Origin: Clostridiales bacterium
GTDB lineage: Bacteria > Bacillota > Clostridia > Lachnospirales > Lachnospiraceae
Reading direction: 5' to 3'
Assembly: GCA_012512995.1 (NCBI GenBank)
Contig: JAAZDA010000199.1
Location: forward strand, 1 to 24,898
Length of the DNA stretch: 24,898 nt
Position 1 is the stretch's first letter; every line of letters begins with the position of its first letter. The position numbers were made by a program, and so were the translations under genes. The notes under the pieces are model-generated. The model did not search any database and was not told where the DNA came from. It saw only the letters and a program-made list of their open reading frames with translations. Below are positions 1 to 7,565 of the stretch, piece after piece.

Positions 1-1086
1 GGGTACTGGTTGCAGCACTTGTTTTGACTGCGACCGTTTACACGGGGCCGGTCAGGACATCTGCGGCAAGTCCCGGCTTTCAGATCGATTTCATTGACGT
101 CGGGCAGGGCGATGCGACTCTTGTCAAATGCGACGGGCACAATATGCTCGTCGATGGCGGGACGGCGGAATCTTCAAGTCTCATATATTCATATTTTAAG
201 AGCAACGGCATCAAACATCTTGATTACATGGTGGCGACGCACCCCGATGCGGATCACAGCGGAGGCCTTGCCGGCGCGCTGAACTATGCGACGGTGGACA
301 CCGCGTACTGCCCGTTCACATCTTATGACACCAAGACTTTTGCAAGCTTCACCAAATATCTGGCAAAACAAAATAAGACGATCACTGTTCCTTCAGCCGG
401 TGATTCTTTCGGACTGGGGAGCGCTGAGGTGACTGTAGTCGGTCCGATAAGTATTTCTGGATACCAATAACAGCTCCATAGTCCTGCGGATAGTGTATGG
501 CAAAACATCTTTTCTGCTGACAGGCGATGCTGAGCAGGACGAGGAACGAGAGATAATAGATTCAGGTGCTGATATCACGAGCACGGTACTGAAGGTCGGG
601 CACCATGGCAGCAGTTCTTCAACATCTATCTATTTTCTCAGGGAGGCCGCGCCAGAATACGCGGTCATCTCAGTCGGAGAGGGCAACAGTTACGGCCATC
701 CGACAGAGCAGACACTAAGCCGCCTTCGTGATGCGGATGTCAAAACATACCGCACAGATATGCAGGGCGACATAATATGCACAAGTGACGGAAAGAACGT
801 GAAGTTCAAGACAGAGAAGAACGCGGATGCCGATACACTTGCGGGTTCCGGAGCTGGGCAGAAATCATCTTCATCTCAGGCAGCTATTATCGGAGCGGGA
901 TCGGGAACAGATTCCACGAACAATACTGAAGAGACATATGTTCTAAACACCAGTGCTCACAAGTTTCACAGACCATCATGCAGCAGTGTCAATGACATGA
1001 AAGAGAAGAACAAGAAGATCGTCACGGAAAGCCGCGAAGAGATCATAGAAGAAGGATATGTGCCGTGTAAGAGATGCAAGCCGTAA
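1..1086 (+). pseudogene. ComEC-like metallo-beta-lactamase-fold hydrolase, 5' cut by window edge and frameshifted
   Basis: An exported or membrane-anchored hydrolase of the ComEC/Rec2 metallo-beta-lactamase (MBL) type. The reading frame is already open at base 3 (VLVAALVLTATVY, a hydrophobic anchor), followed by FIDVGQGDATL, the metal motif HPDADHSGG and, in the second half, LLTGDAEQDEERE and GHHGSSSST, all hallmarks of this fold. The C-terminus carries a family tail with FHRPSCSSVNDMKEKNKK and CKRCKP, probably metal binding. Around 455-462 one extra base breaks the frame: the first part ends at 470 as ISISGYQ, whereas the other frame reads straight through DTNNSSIVLRIVYGK into the second half. 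The missing start can be inferred from the related copy at 4078, which begins MKVAEHVLWHK. The frameshift could be real or a sequencing error; the surrounding decay favours real. Two shorter deleted copies lie at 4078 and 6422. Confidence 0.85.
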
Positions 1087-1148
1087 GGAAAGAAGATCGA
1101 TTTGAACGTTACTTCTGAAAACACCAGTGATGAGCAAGGGATAAGTAA

Positions 1149-1373
1149 TTGAAGCACAGACCTGAAGCGTCAATAATAATGAATATGTGTATGGTGTGCG
1201 ATGGAGACAAAGTCCTGGCTCTGGATAAGACCGGTGATGGTTATCACGGAACGACTTTTCCCGGCGGACATGTGGAACCAGGCGAAACATTTTCTGATTC
1301 AGTGATAAGGGAGATCAAGGAAGAGACCGGGTTAATAATTAGTAAGCCGGTGCTTAAGGGGATATATCACTGA
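1149..1373 (+). pseudogene. Nudix hydrolase, N-terminal half only
   Basis: A nucleotide-diphosphate hydrolase of the MutT/Nudix superfamily, cut short. The Nudix box is complete: GHVEPGE, then REIKEETGL, matching G-x5-E-x7-RE-x2-EE-x-G. The likely start is TTG 1149, with AAGGGA seven bases upstream, giving MKHRPEASIIMNMCMVCDGDK; the strand MNMCMV is typical of the family's first beta strand. A TGA after KGIYH ends the frame at 74 residues, about half the usual 140-160. Downstream DNA to about 1484 still has coding-like stretches in several frames (KDDGTVVEHM and, in the original frame, MEDCDTDTMEEYKAKKQG), so the gene seems to have decayed rather than ended cleanly. The substrate cannot be told. 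Confidence 0.7.
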
Positions 1374-1568
1374 GTGTTTCAAGGACGTGAAAGATGATGG
1401 AACAGTAGTGGAGCACATGTTTTGACTATGGAAGATTGTGATACGGATACGATGGAAGAATACAAGGCCAAAAAGCAGGGATAAGGTGGAAGCTGTTCCT
1501 GCTGGGCGGAACATGAATAATAATGCCTGAATCATTAAGCATGAGCAGAAGTGTCGTGAGGAAATCCA

Positions 1569-1784
1569 ATGTTTGGAATTCACAAGAAGCTGATAAAAAA
1601 GGAATATGATAAAGAGAATAAGAAACCTGTCCTGCGCTGCAGTATATGTAATGGAGAACAGGTGGCGGGCTTCAAAGATATCCACACGCGAAAGTTTGAA
1701 GAAGTAATGACGATACGCAGTGAAGAGGATTTAGAACTATTCAAAAAGCAATACGGAATTGATGAAATAACGAAGGAATACTGA
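1569..1784 (+). CDS. conserved small protein of unknown function (71 aa)
   Basis: A 71-residue soluble, charged protein beginning MFGIHKKLIKKEYDKENKK. GAGGAAAT at 1556-1563 is a good ribosome site for ATG 1569. It contains CSICNGEQVAGF with two cysteines, then FKDIHTRKFEEVMTIRSEEDLE. From memory, very similar short proteins are common in Lachnospiraceae, sometimes labelled aspartate dehydrogenase on weak grounds; the length is far too small for such an enzyme, so no function is assigned. No membrane segment or signal peptide. It stands alone between a broken Nudix gene and a broken hydrolase and shows no damage itself. Confidence 0.6.
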   Translation: MFGIHKKLIKKEYDKENKKPVLRCSICNGEQVAGFKDIHTRKFEEVMTIRSEEDLELFKKQYGIDEITKEY

Positions 1785-1834
1785 GATGGTACGAATCTGA
1801 GAACCGCTAAATTATTGATTTGGGATAGAAAACG

Positions 1835-1990
1835 ATGACTGACGGCAAGAAAACAGACAAGCCAAAACTGAGTAGATCATTAAAATTTGTTTTGACTCTA
1901 GCAGGGGCGCTGGCGGTATTATGCGCGGCATTCTTTTTGTATGTCGGAGATTATTACAGGGCAGATGAAACAGCTCTGCTAAATGAGGAG
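1835..1990 (+). pseudogene. N-terminal stub of a membrane-anchored alpha/beta hydrolase
   Basis: The first ~50 codons encode a lysine-rich start, one membrane helix (FVLTLAGALAVLCAAFFLYV) and GDYYRADETALL. That head is characteristic of anchored dienelactone-hydrolase-like alpha/beta hydrolases of Clostridia, whose catalytic domain should follow. Instead the DNA runs at once into the ribosome site and start of the dtd gene at 2001, and the open frame continues out of phase through dtd to 2104, where it means nothing. The catalytic domain is entirely missing, so this is a deletion remnant. The family call rests only on the leader segment and is moderate. Confidence 0.45.
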
Positions 1991-2000
1991 ATAATGATTT

Positions 2001-2453
2001 ATGAAGTTAGTGATCCAGAGAGTAAAGGAAGCTTCCGTAATGGTGAACGGCGACATCTGTGGAAGCATCGGACAGGGATACCTGGTGTTAGTCGGTATTT
2101 CTGATTCAGACACGGAAGAAACAGCGGATAAAATGATCAGCAAAATGATAAAGCTGCGGATATTTGAAGATGAAAAAGGCAAAACAAATCTGGATCTTGC
2201 AGCTGTTGACGGCAGACTGCTGATAGTGTCACAGTTTACACTTTATGCCGATTGCCGCCATGGGAACAGGCCATCTTTCATTCAGGCCGGAGCGCCGGCT
2301 CCTTCAGAACAGTTGTATGATTATTTCGTCAGGAAAGCAGGGGAGTTTGTCCCTGATTTACAGCATGGGATATTTGGAGCGGATATGAAAGTCTCGCTTG
2401 TTAATGATGGACCCTTCACGATCATTCTGGATTCTAAGGAACTTGGGATATAA
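2001..2453 (+). CDS. dtd: D-aminoacyl-tRNA deacylase
   Basis: Hydrolyses D-amino acids (and glycine mischarged on tRNA-Ala) from tRNA, a cytosolic proofreading enzyme acting as a homodimer. The 150-residue product is full length for the family. It starts MKLVIQRVKEASV, has the first active-site motif SQFTLY at residues 77-82 and the Gly-cis-Pro motif as NDGPFT at 135-140, and ends near LDSKELGI. GAGGAG at 1986-1991 serves ATG 2001. The gene looks intact. Its last ~25 codons recur, diverged, at 8346-8427, and both copies are followed by a rhodanese piece and a membrane-protein piece, so dtd was probably the first gene of that ancestral unit. Confidence 0.95.
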   Translation: MKLVIQRVKEASVMVNGDICGSIGQGYLVLVGISDSDTEETADKMISKMIKLRIFEDEKGKTNLDLAAVDGRLLIVSQFTLYADCRHGNRPSFIQAGAPAPSEQLYDYFVRKAGEFVPDLQHGIFGADMKVSLVNDGPFTIILDSKELGI

Positions 2454-2468
2454 CTGGAACAGTAGTAG

Positions 2469-2673
2469 AGCGCAATATTCCTGGGAGTATTAATTCTCCA
2501 TTACAGGGTATTCAGTCCATAAAGAAAATGTCTCAAAACTGGATACACCGCTCTATCTTTATTACAGGATCGGCGCAAAATCGTCAAATGCCGCGAGCTT
2601 ATTGATCAATATGGGATATACATCCGTACATAACATCGGCGGGATCATGGATTGGAAAGTTGATCGAGGATAA
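2469..2673 (+). pseudogene. rhodanese-like domain, N-terminus deleted, frameshifted, active cysteine lost
   Basis: Rhodanese domains carry sulfur on a cysteine in a CRxGxR loop. Here the order is RNIPGSINSPLQGIQSIKK (the family's HIPGSxNxPL strand), a one-base frame change near 2536, then LDTPLYLYYRIGAKSSNAASLL and GYTSVHNIGGIMDW, ending at TAA 2671. The loop reads YYRIGAKS, so the catalytic cysteine has become tyrosine. The N-terminal ~40 residues are missing; they survive in the copy at 8436. It sits between dtd and the membrane protein at 2678, whose ribosome site lies inside its last codons, suggesting former translational coupling. Seen in sequence: motif order and damage. Inferred: loss of function. 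Confidence 0.75.
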
Positions 2674-2677
2674 GATT

Positions 2678-3271
2678 ATGATGAAAGATATGTATCATTT
2701 GATTCTTGCCGGGCAGATAATGCTGGTGATCTGTTGTGTTTTCTATTCTGTGTGGTGGAGCATTTCTTACAGGCCTGGAGTCAGCGTGAACCGCGCTGGA
2801 GGGCTCAACGGGCTGCTCCTTCTTATCACTGCGGTATGCGGAGTGTCAGGGCTCGCCGCATCAATTTATGGAATCAATGCAGAGCCTGAAGCCGGCACTC
2901 TCGCAGAACAGACGGCAAAGATGAATGGACTTGCAATAGCAATTGCAGGGATCGCCGCCTATATAGTTCTGCTTATCATCACGAAACTAATATTTCATCG
3001 CGTCGTGACTACAGAACTGCTGCTTATCGTGGGATGGGCAGTTCTGGAACTGTATGTCATCAATGCTCTGAATGCGTCGTCAAAACTATCAGATCCGCGA
3101 TTCTATGTCATGCTTGCAGTAATTGCAGCAGCCTTCATCATTAGCATGATCCTGTACGTCCTTTATTATCGTATGGAAGAGATGAAAGCATTCTATGCGG
3201 CTATGCTCCCGCTGATAACAGAGGCAGTCAGCATGACAGTGCTAGTTTTGCTGATGGTAATAAAACAATGA
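2678..3271 (+). CDS. multi-pass membrane protein of unknown function (197 aa)
   Basis: An integral membrane protein with about five or six hydrophobic segments: YHLILAGQIMLVICCVFY near the start, LNGLLLLITAVCGVSGLAAS, LAIAIAGIAAYIVLLIIT, LLLIVGWAVLELYVI, FYVMLAVIAAAFIISMIL and a last one ending VLVLLMVIKQ. ATG 2678 is chosen over the upstream TTG 2660 because GAGGA at 2666-2670 is well placed. I recall similar proteins in other Lachnospiraceae but know no function; the SVNRAGGLNG segment after the first helix is a distinctive mark. It lies directly after the broken rhodanese. Two eroded copies exist: 7157-7370, lacking two internal segments, and 8528-8589, the first 20 codons only. This copy looks whole. 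Confidence 0.7.
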   Translation: MMKDMYHLILAGQIMLVICCVFYSVWWSISYRPGVSVNRAGGLNGLLLLITAVCGVSGLAASIYGINAEPEAGTLAEQTAKMNGLAIAIAGIAAYIVLLIITKLIFHRVVTTELLLIVGWAVLELYVINALNASSKLSDPRFYVMLAVIAAAFIISMILYVLYYRMEEMKAFYAAMLPLITEAVSMTVLVLLMVIKQ

Positions 3272-3477
3272 GGATATTGTATCAAACTGAATGACTGGAG
3301 ACAGTGATCATGTATGAAGAGCACACTATGTTAAAAGAGCATCGAGAAGTAAAACCCAGTGTTTATGCGGGCCTGCGGACTTTGTAAAAGCACGCAAACT
3401 ACATCTTTACATCAAATCTACATCAAATGGTGTAGGTATGTATGCAAGCTCAAAAAAATCGCATAATTTACAGTGCA

Positions 3478-3516
3478 AACAGCAACAGCGTCTAAGTGAA
3501 GCTGTCGCTGTTTTTT
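3478..3516 (+). terminator. rho-independent terminator
   Basis: AACAGCAACAGC (3478-3489) pairs with GCTGTCGCTGTT (3501-3512) with one A-C mismatch, over an 11-base loop, and is followed by a run of T. It closes the non-coding stretch 3272-3578, in which I see no other feature: the rest is A/T-rich with two near-repeats of ACATCAAAT at about 3409-3427. It would end transcription from the membrane protein upstream. Confidence 0.75.
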
Positions 3517-3578
3517 GAAAGGTTAATTGAAATAACAGAGTGTATCCATGTAAGGGTATTTATATAATAGGAGGGTAT

Positions 3579-4078
3579 ATGCTTATACTCAAACTACTTT
3601 TTCTCTTGTTGGTCGGCATACTACTTTCCGGCCTTTGGTTTGTGCTCGTAATGCTCGTTAGCTCGTTTGCAACCAAAAATGGGTCCAAGCTTCTGAGCCA
3701 CCTTGTTTCTTCGTTTCTCTTCTCACTTCTAGTCGGTTTTGTTTTCGTGCGTACCTGTTTTATCGGTTTTACAATGCTTGCCCATTTCTGCGAACGGTTT
3801 CTAAGTACAACTCTGATGAAACGGTTCGTTTTGCGGAAAGAATGAGTTTGTCGGGGAGACTGTGAGCAGTTTGTCTATCGGCTGTGACTGCTTTGTTCGG
3901 CAGTGTATGCAAATTTGCAGTTATCGAGAGTGCTTTGGTTGTGCCTATGCCGATGACAGCCGCATTGATTGCTCCAACCTTTGGTATAAGCTACGGGCTA
4001 ATTAAGAAAAAGTGGTTTTCTGAAGCACAATTTAAGTCTCTGAAAATTCAGGATAAGCTATATGAGGACTATAAGTGA
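3579..4078 (+). pseudogene. membrane protein, apparently broken by a frameshift and a stop
   Basis: AGGAGGG just before ATG 3579 gives a clear start. The first frame encodes two or three membrane helices (LILKLLFLLLVGILLSGLWF, then HLVSSFLFSLLVGFVFV) and runs to 3845. From about 3745 a second frame looks more like real protein: FRAYLFYRFYNACPF, then YNSDETVRFAERMSLSGRL, a TGA near 3861, and onward through ALFGSVCKFAVIESALVV and APTFGISYGLIKKKW to YEDYK at 4078. I read this as one gene of about 165 residues split by a one-base shift and a nonsense codon; two separate small membrane proteins (3579-3845 and 3884-4078) is the alternative. The family is not recognised. Its stop overlaps the start of the next mini-gene (TGATG). 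Confidence 0.45.
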
Positions 4079-4245
4079 TGAAGGTTGCTGAACACGTGCT
4101 CTGGCATAAACGAATGAGGCGAACTGTTTACAGATTTCTTTTAGTACTGATCGTAGCGCTTGTTTTGACTGCGATTGTTTATCCGGGCCCGGTCACGTCT
4201 TATGACACCAAGACTTTTGCAAGCTTCACCAATCTTCATCTTTAG
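4078..4245 (+). pseudogene. internally deleted copy of the ComEC-like hydrolase (55 codons)
   Basis: Starts MKVAEHVLWHKRMRRTVYRF, continues with the membrane anchor LVLIVALVLTAIVYPGPV, and then jumps to TSYDTKTFASFT, which in the longer copy lies 88 codons further on (compare 316-354). The joint falls where both parent sites share TCA (52-54 and 316-318 of the long copy) and the frame is kept. The open frame ends at TAG 4243 after leaving the homology at about 4230. The catalytic HxDxDH motif is absent, so no enzyme activity is expected. It supplies the N-terminus that is missing at the window edge. Confidence 0.8.
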
Positions 4246-4342
4246 TCTCGTAGTTCTCAGGCACAAATTTATAATGGTATACATAATAATTCAGCGTGAT
4301 GTCGTTATATTGCTGCGTTGCTTCCGCAGACTTGTTTAACAT
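4226..4342 (-). pseudogene. minus-strand coding-like remnant, unidentified
   Basis: Read on the minus strand, 4342 down to 4226 is open for 38 codons: MLNKSAEATQQYNDITLNYY, then VYHYKFVPENYETKDEDW. Its composition is protein-like and unlike random A/T-rich DNA, but there is no ribosome site, and its stop lies in the deleted hydrolase copy. I take it for a piece of a gene brought in reversed. No family recognised. The rest of 4246-4488 shows nothing further. Confidence 0.25.
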
Positions 4343-4488
4343 TTAACTAACTACAATTACAGGAATTAATACGAGCCAATAACTGGAATGAAAATATGCC
4401 ATTTACTTGAACAAAAAACAAGCCTGATGTAAACTTATTTAGCTAACATTTAATGTATGTAAAAAACGGACTGGAGGCCGCAAATCAT

Positions 4489-5760
4489 ATGAAAAAGTAT
4501 TTTCCAAGGATTGCGGACGAGATTCTCATCAGCCATCTTGAATCAAAAGGCGCGGTACTGATTGAAGGACCAAAGTGGTGTGGGAAAACTACTACAGCAA
4601 AACATATTGCTAAAAGTGCGATATCTATGGATCAGCCAGATCTTACCAGGCAGTATAGAGAAATGTCTGAGCTCAATCCGTCTGCTTTATTGCAAGGGGA
4701 GACGCCACATCTTATTGATGAGTGGCAAATCGCACCAAACATCTGGAATGCGGTAAGATATGAAGTGGATCAAAGAGATGAATTTGGGCAGTTTATTCTG
4801 ACTGGTTCAGCAGTTCCAGCAAAACTTGATGAATCAGCGCATTCGGGCATTGGTCGTATAGTCAGAATGAGAATGAGGCCGATGAGTCTTTACGAATCGG
4901 GTGATTCGTCAGGAACGGTTTCACTTTGGGATATGTTTGAAGGCAAATCAGTTGAGGGAAGTGACGATCATTTATTGGAAGATATTGCGTTTGAAATATG
5001 CAGAGGCGGTTGGCCTAAGGCAATAGACCAGACTTCTAAAGTGGCTCTTCAGCAGGCAAAAGATTATTACGAAGCGGTCATATCAGATGATATAAGCAGA
5101 GCAGACAATGTAAAACGCGATAAGGAGAGAACCAAGGGAATCCTGCGTTCATATGCAAGAAATATTGCGACACAGACATCGCTGGAGACGATAAGAGGTG
5201 ATGTGGTAAATAATGACATCAGTTCATTCGATGAAAAGACTTTGTACTCTTATCTGAATGCACTTAAAGAGATATTTGTCATTGAAGATTCACCATCGTG
5301 GAATCCAAACTTAAGATCTAAAACGGCAATAAGGGTTACAGATACAAGGTATTTTGTGGACCCTTCGATTGGAACTGCTGCGCTCGGCATAGGACCGAAT
5401 GATATGATGAATGATCTTAATACGATGGGATTTATGTTTGAAAACCTTGCAGTCAGAGATTTAAGAATCTATGCAGATTTGCTCGATGGGAGTGTGTATC
5501 ATTACCGAGACAAAAATGGGTTGGAATGCGACACAGTATTACATCTAAGAAACGGTTCTTATGCTTTGATAGAAATAAAACTTGGCGGTGACAGATTGAT
5601 TGATGAAGGAGCTGAGAATTTGAAAAGACTGTCAAATCAGATTGATACGACAAAAATGAAAGCACCGTCTTTTTTGATGGTTCTCTGCGCAAAGACACCT
5701 TTCGCATATAAGAGGAAAGATAATGTCATAGTAGCTCCTGTTTCGTGCCTTAAGCCGTAG
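4489..5760 (+). CDS. AAA-type ATPase with C-terminal DUF4143 nuclease-like domain
   Basis: A 423-residue cytosolic ATPase of the AAA_14/DUF4143 family, common in accessory DNA of anaerobes; the biological role is not established, though the C-terminal fold resembles restriction-type nucleases. Walker A is GPKWCGKT (residues 27-34), Walker B is HLIDEWQ, sensor-like LTGSAVPAK follows, and the C-terminal domain contains YHYRDKNGLECDTVL and IEIKLGG, the E-D-ExK-like signature of the family. ATG 4489 is preferred to ATG 4453 because GGAGG (4473-4477) precedes it. Length is normal for the family and no damage is seen, in contrast to the neighbours. It is followed at 12 bases by a remnant of an AbiEii toxin, and a deleted second family member lies at 7626. 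Confidence 0.85.
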   Translation: MKKYFPRIADEILISHLESKGAVLIEGPKWCGKTTTAKHIAKSAISMDQPDLTRQYREMSELNPSALLQGETPHLIDEWQIAPNIWNAVRYEVDQRDEFGQFILTGSAVPAKLDESAHSGIGRIVRMRMRPMSLYESGDSSGTVSLWDMFEGKSVEGSDDHLLEDIAFEICRGGWPKAIDQTSKVALQQAKDYYEAVISDDISRADNVKRDKERTKGILRSYARNIATQTSLETIRGDVVNNDISSFDEKTLYSYLNALKEIFVIEDSPSWNPNLRSKTAIRVTDTRYFVDPSIGTAALGIGPNDMMNDLNTMGFMFENLAVRDLRIYADLLDGSVYHYRDKNGLECDTVLHLRNGSYALIEIKLGGDRLIDEGAENLKRLSNQIDTTKMKAPSFLMVLCAKTPFAYKRKDNVIVAPVSCLKP

Positions 5761-5772
5761 AGACTAGCACCT

Positions 5773-5988
5773 ATGGAAATATTTGCGGCAAAAACGAATG
5801 CACTTATGAGTAGGGCAGCAGCCAGAGATTTATATGATTTTAACAATATGGTCTACTATGGACTATTTGATTTAGAAGAAAGAAAGACCAGTGCCAGGAA
5901 ATACATATCTGATTTGATGCGGATTACCGAAGGCAAAATGAAGTATATGGAAGCTTTTGAATGTAAGGAATATAGACCTGAGCTGTGA
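5773..5988 (+). pseudogene. AbiEii-type nucleotidyltransferase toxin remnant
   Basis: AbiEii is the toxin of a type IV abortive-infection system. The 71 codons here contain EIFAAKTNALMSRAAARDLYD and FNNMVYYGLFD, the strongly conserved middle of the family, followed directly by a C-terminal-like KYMEAFECKEYRPEL. The family is normally near 300 residues, so the nucleotidyltransferase N-terminus and a central section are gone, the latter by an in-frame join near LEERK. No cognate antitoxin (AbiEi) is nearby. The family call is from motif recognition; loss of toxicity is inferred. Confidence 0.65.
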
Positions 5989-6421
5989 TAATCCTGATGA
6001 CATTATCCAGCTTTTTTCTTACAACACAAAATGTGGTTTATAACAGCCAAACAACAAATTCTTATTTTTAGTAACTGATAATGACCGGCAATGAATAAGG
6101 TGCCATCCAGTGGAAACATGATAATAACCGGTTATGAACGAAGCCGAAGCGAACAGAGTTATAATACCGACCTTGAGACAGGTAGACTGACAAAGCCGCG
6201 CAAAATCAAGACATTGCGACATCAATGCTTACAAAATGCAGTACGATAAAGTACATTTGTTTTGATGCAGAAGCCAGTGAATATGAACTCTATAACGATG
6301 ATGGATTGGAGAGTATCACTAAATAACGGATAATCCGTATGAGAGGTTTCGCTGATGCCTTTTGTATGAAATCTATATGGCACAAGGTTCAGAAGTGCAA
6401 TCAATGCAGTGGCTATAAGTG
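5989..6421 (+). other. 433-base stretch without an intact gene
   Basis: Only fragments are visible. At about 6264-6326 the + strand reads DAEASEYELYNDDGLESITK then a stop, which resembles the YEDDG segment near the end of family 31 glycoside hydrolases; this is a weak call. The last 12 bases (CTATAAGTGATG) match the bases before the mini-gene at 4078, so the duplicated piece includes a little upstream DNA. No promoter or terminator could be supported. Confidence 0.35.
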
Positions 6422-6643
6422 ATGAAGGTTGCTGAACACGTGCTCTGGCATAAACGAATGGGGCGAACTGTTTACAGATTTCTTTTAGTACTGATCGTAG
6501 CGCTTGTATATGCAGGGCGATATAATATGTATAGGTTCCACCGACCATCATGCAGCAGCGTAAATGACATGAAAGAGAAGAACAAGAAGATCGCCACAGA
6601 AAGACAGAAGATGGGGAGGATAAGATGGGAATTAATTCAATAG
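6422..6643 (+). pseudogene. doubly deleted ComEC-like copy: anchor fused to the cysteine tail (73 codons)
   Basis: The product starts like the copy at 4078 (MKVAEHVLWHKRMGRTVYRF, then LLVLIVALV), passes through YAGRYNMYR and enters FHRPSCSSVNDMKEKNKKIA, the C-terminal tail of the long copy. Two segments are missing: bases corresponding to 23-757 and to about 780-957 of the long copy. The second lost segment is bounded there by CACAAGT at 780-786 and 958-964. Taken together the losses restore the reading frame. The hydrolase domain is gone entirely; one membrane helix with a short Cys/His tail remains. The 3' end overlaps the DAK-like gene and holds its ribosome site. Whether this miniature is translated is unknown. 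Confidence 0.7.
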
Positions 6644-6915
6644 ATGCAGAGGATGACCAATTTGCTTATCGTTATGATACGCAGTTGCTGATTGACAGAC
6701 GAGACAAAGACTTAGATGAGGATGATATTTCAAATTACATAACTGAACATTTTGAAGGCAATAGTTTGATTGCTGCTGGTGATGAAGACCTGATAAAGAT
6801 ACATTTTCACACAAATGAACCATGGAAAGTATTGGAGTATTGTAATTCTATTGGAGAAATCTATGATATTGTTGTTGAAGATATGATAAGACAAACGAAT
6901 GGTATGCAAGGATAA
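6625..6915 (+). CDS. stand-alone DAK/FakA-like domain protein
   Basis: A 96-residue soluble protein resembling the segment of FakA/DhaL-type kinases that ends DLIKIHFHTNEPWKVLEY and SIGEIYDIVVEDM. In FakA this region helps bind the DegV-type fatty-acid carrier; as a short separate protein it is known in Lachnospiraceae under names such as kinase to dihydroxyacetone kinase, and it lacks the ATP-binding part. GGGGAGG six bases before ATG 6625 makes the start secure. The gene looks complete to TAA 6913, but it could also be the tail of a longer lost gene. Partner proteins are not in view. Confidence 0.6.
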   Translation: MGINSIDAEDDQFAYRYDTQLLIDRRDKDLDEDDISNYITEHFEGNSLIAAGDEDLIKIHFHTNEPWKVLEYCNSIGEIYDIVVEDMIRQTNGMQG

Positions 6916-7064
6916 AGATTGTTTAGATAGAAGTGGTGGACAATTCCCGACTGTAAAGTGTGGATAAGCACCTCTTGCCGCGAACTAATGTTCGACATAC
7001 AATTAAGCCATCTCTAAGCGATATTATTTCGCTAATACAGGAGGTGGCTTTTGTTATGGGCGAA

Positions 7065-7157
7065 TACAGGACTGGCGCAAGATCGTCAAATGCTGCTAGC
7101 CTATTGATCAATATGGTATATACATCAGTACATAACATCGGCGGGATCATTGATTGG
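7065..7157 (+). pseudogene. rhodanese C-terminal fragment (second copy)
   Basis: YRTGARSSNAASLLINMVYT and SVHNIGGIIDW match the rhodanese end at 2561-2656 with few differences. Everything before the RTG loop is absent: upstream DNA (6960-7064) encodes an unrelated stretch and holds GGAGGTGG before ATG 7056, which could start a short chimera. At GATTGGA (7153-7158) the sequence switches to the interior of the membrane-protein gene, whose first 123 bases from the end of rhodanese are gone. The parent sites share TGGA (2653-2656 and 2776-2779). Confidence 0.7.
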
Positions 7158-7461
7158 AGTCAGCGTGAACCGCGCCGGCGGGATCAACGGGCTGCTCCTT
7201 CTTATCACCGCGATATGCGGAGTGTCAGGACTCGCCGCATCCATTTATGTCATCAATGCTCTGAATGCGTCGTCAAAACTATCAGATCCGCGATTCTATG
7301 TCATGCTTGCAGTAATTGCGGCAGCCTTCATCATTAGCATGATCCTGTTCGCCGTTTGCGTCCTGAATAAAGATAATCGGAAATCGCTTATAGCCGTATT
7401 CTTCACCTGCAAAGAAATCAAACAGCAGCATAGAACAATCTTCAAATCGCCCCTTAAATAG
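7150..7461 (+). pseudogene. internally deleted copy of the membrane protein (second copy)
   Basis: From 7157 the frame reads GVSVNRAGGINGLLLLITAI and CGVSGLAASIY, then jumps to VINALNASSKLSDPRFYVML and AAFIISMIL. Compared with the gene at 2678, exactly 62 codons are missing (2867 to 3052), in frame, and the parent sites are the imperfect 14-base repeats TATGGAATCAATGC (2867-2880) and TATGTCATCAATGC (3053-3066). The first helix is lost as well. After about 7348 homology ends, and 35 unrelated codons follow to TAG 7461. There is no convincing ribosome site. Confidence 0.75.
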
Positions 7462-7482
7462 TGTGTACTAAAGTGGACATCG

Positions 7483-7528
7483 CAGCGAGATCTTGTGAAT
7501 TTGCTGTGGATTGGATAGAGAAGAATCG
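7483..7528 (+). pseudogene. 3'-end fragment of the AAC(3)-type acetyltransferase gene
   Basis: CAGCGAGATCTTGTG and the following bases match 12194-12240 inside the last codons of the acetyltransferase at 11465, with one base deleted and one changed over 47 bases. The parent reads RDLVDFAVDWIEKNR; the fragment keeps FAVDWIEKNR. It is too short to act and lies about 4.7 kb from the intact gene. It shows that the copying or rearrangement in this region also involved this gene. Confidence 0.75.
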
Positions 7529-7565
7529 AATCATACTGGAAATGTAGAAAAAGTAGGCTTTTATT

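Noticed and set aside
3400..3477. Possible integrase end or attachment site with ACATCAAAT near-repeats
   Set aside because: The repeats are short and no recombinase frame or tRNA gene is nearby; only the following terminator can be supported.
6960..7337. 125-codon frame as a gene
   Set aside because: It is a chance read-through of an unrelated stretch, a rhodanese end and the membrane-gene remnant in the wrong frame (SQREPRRRDQRAAP).
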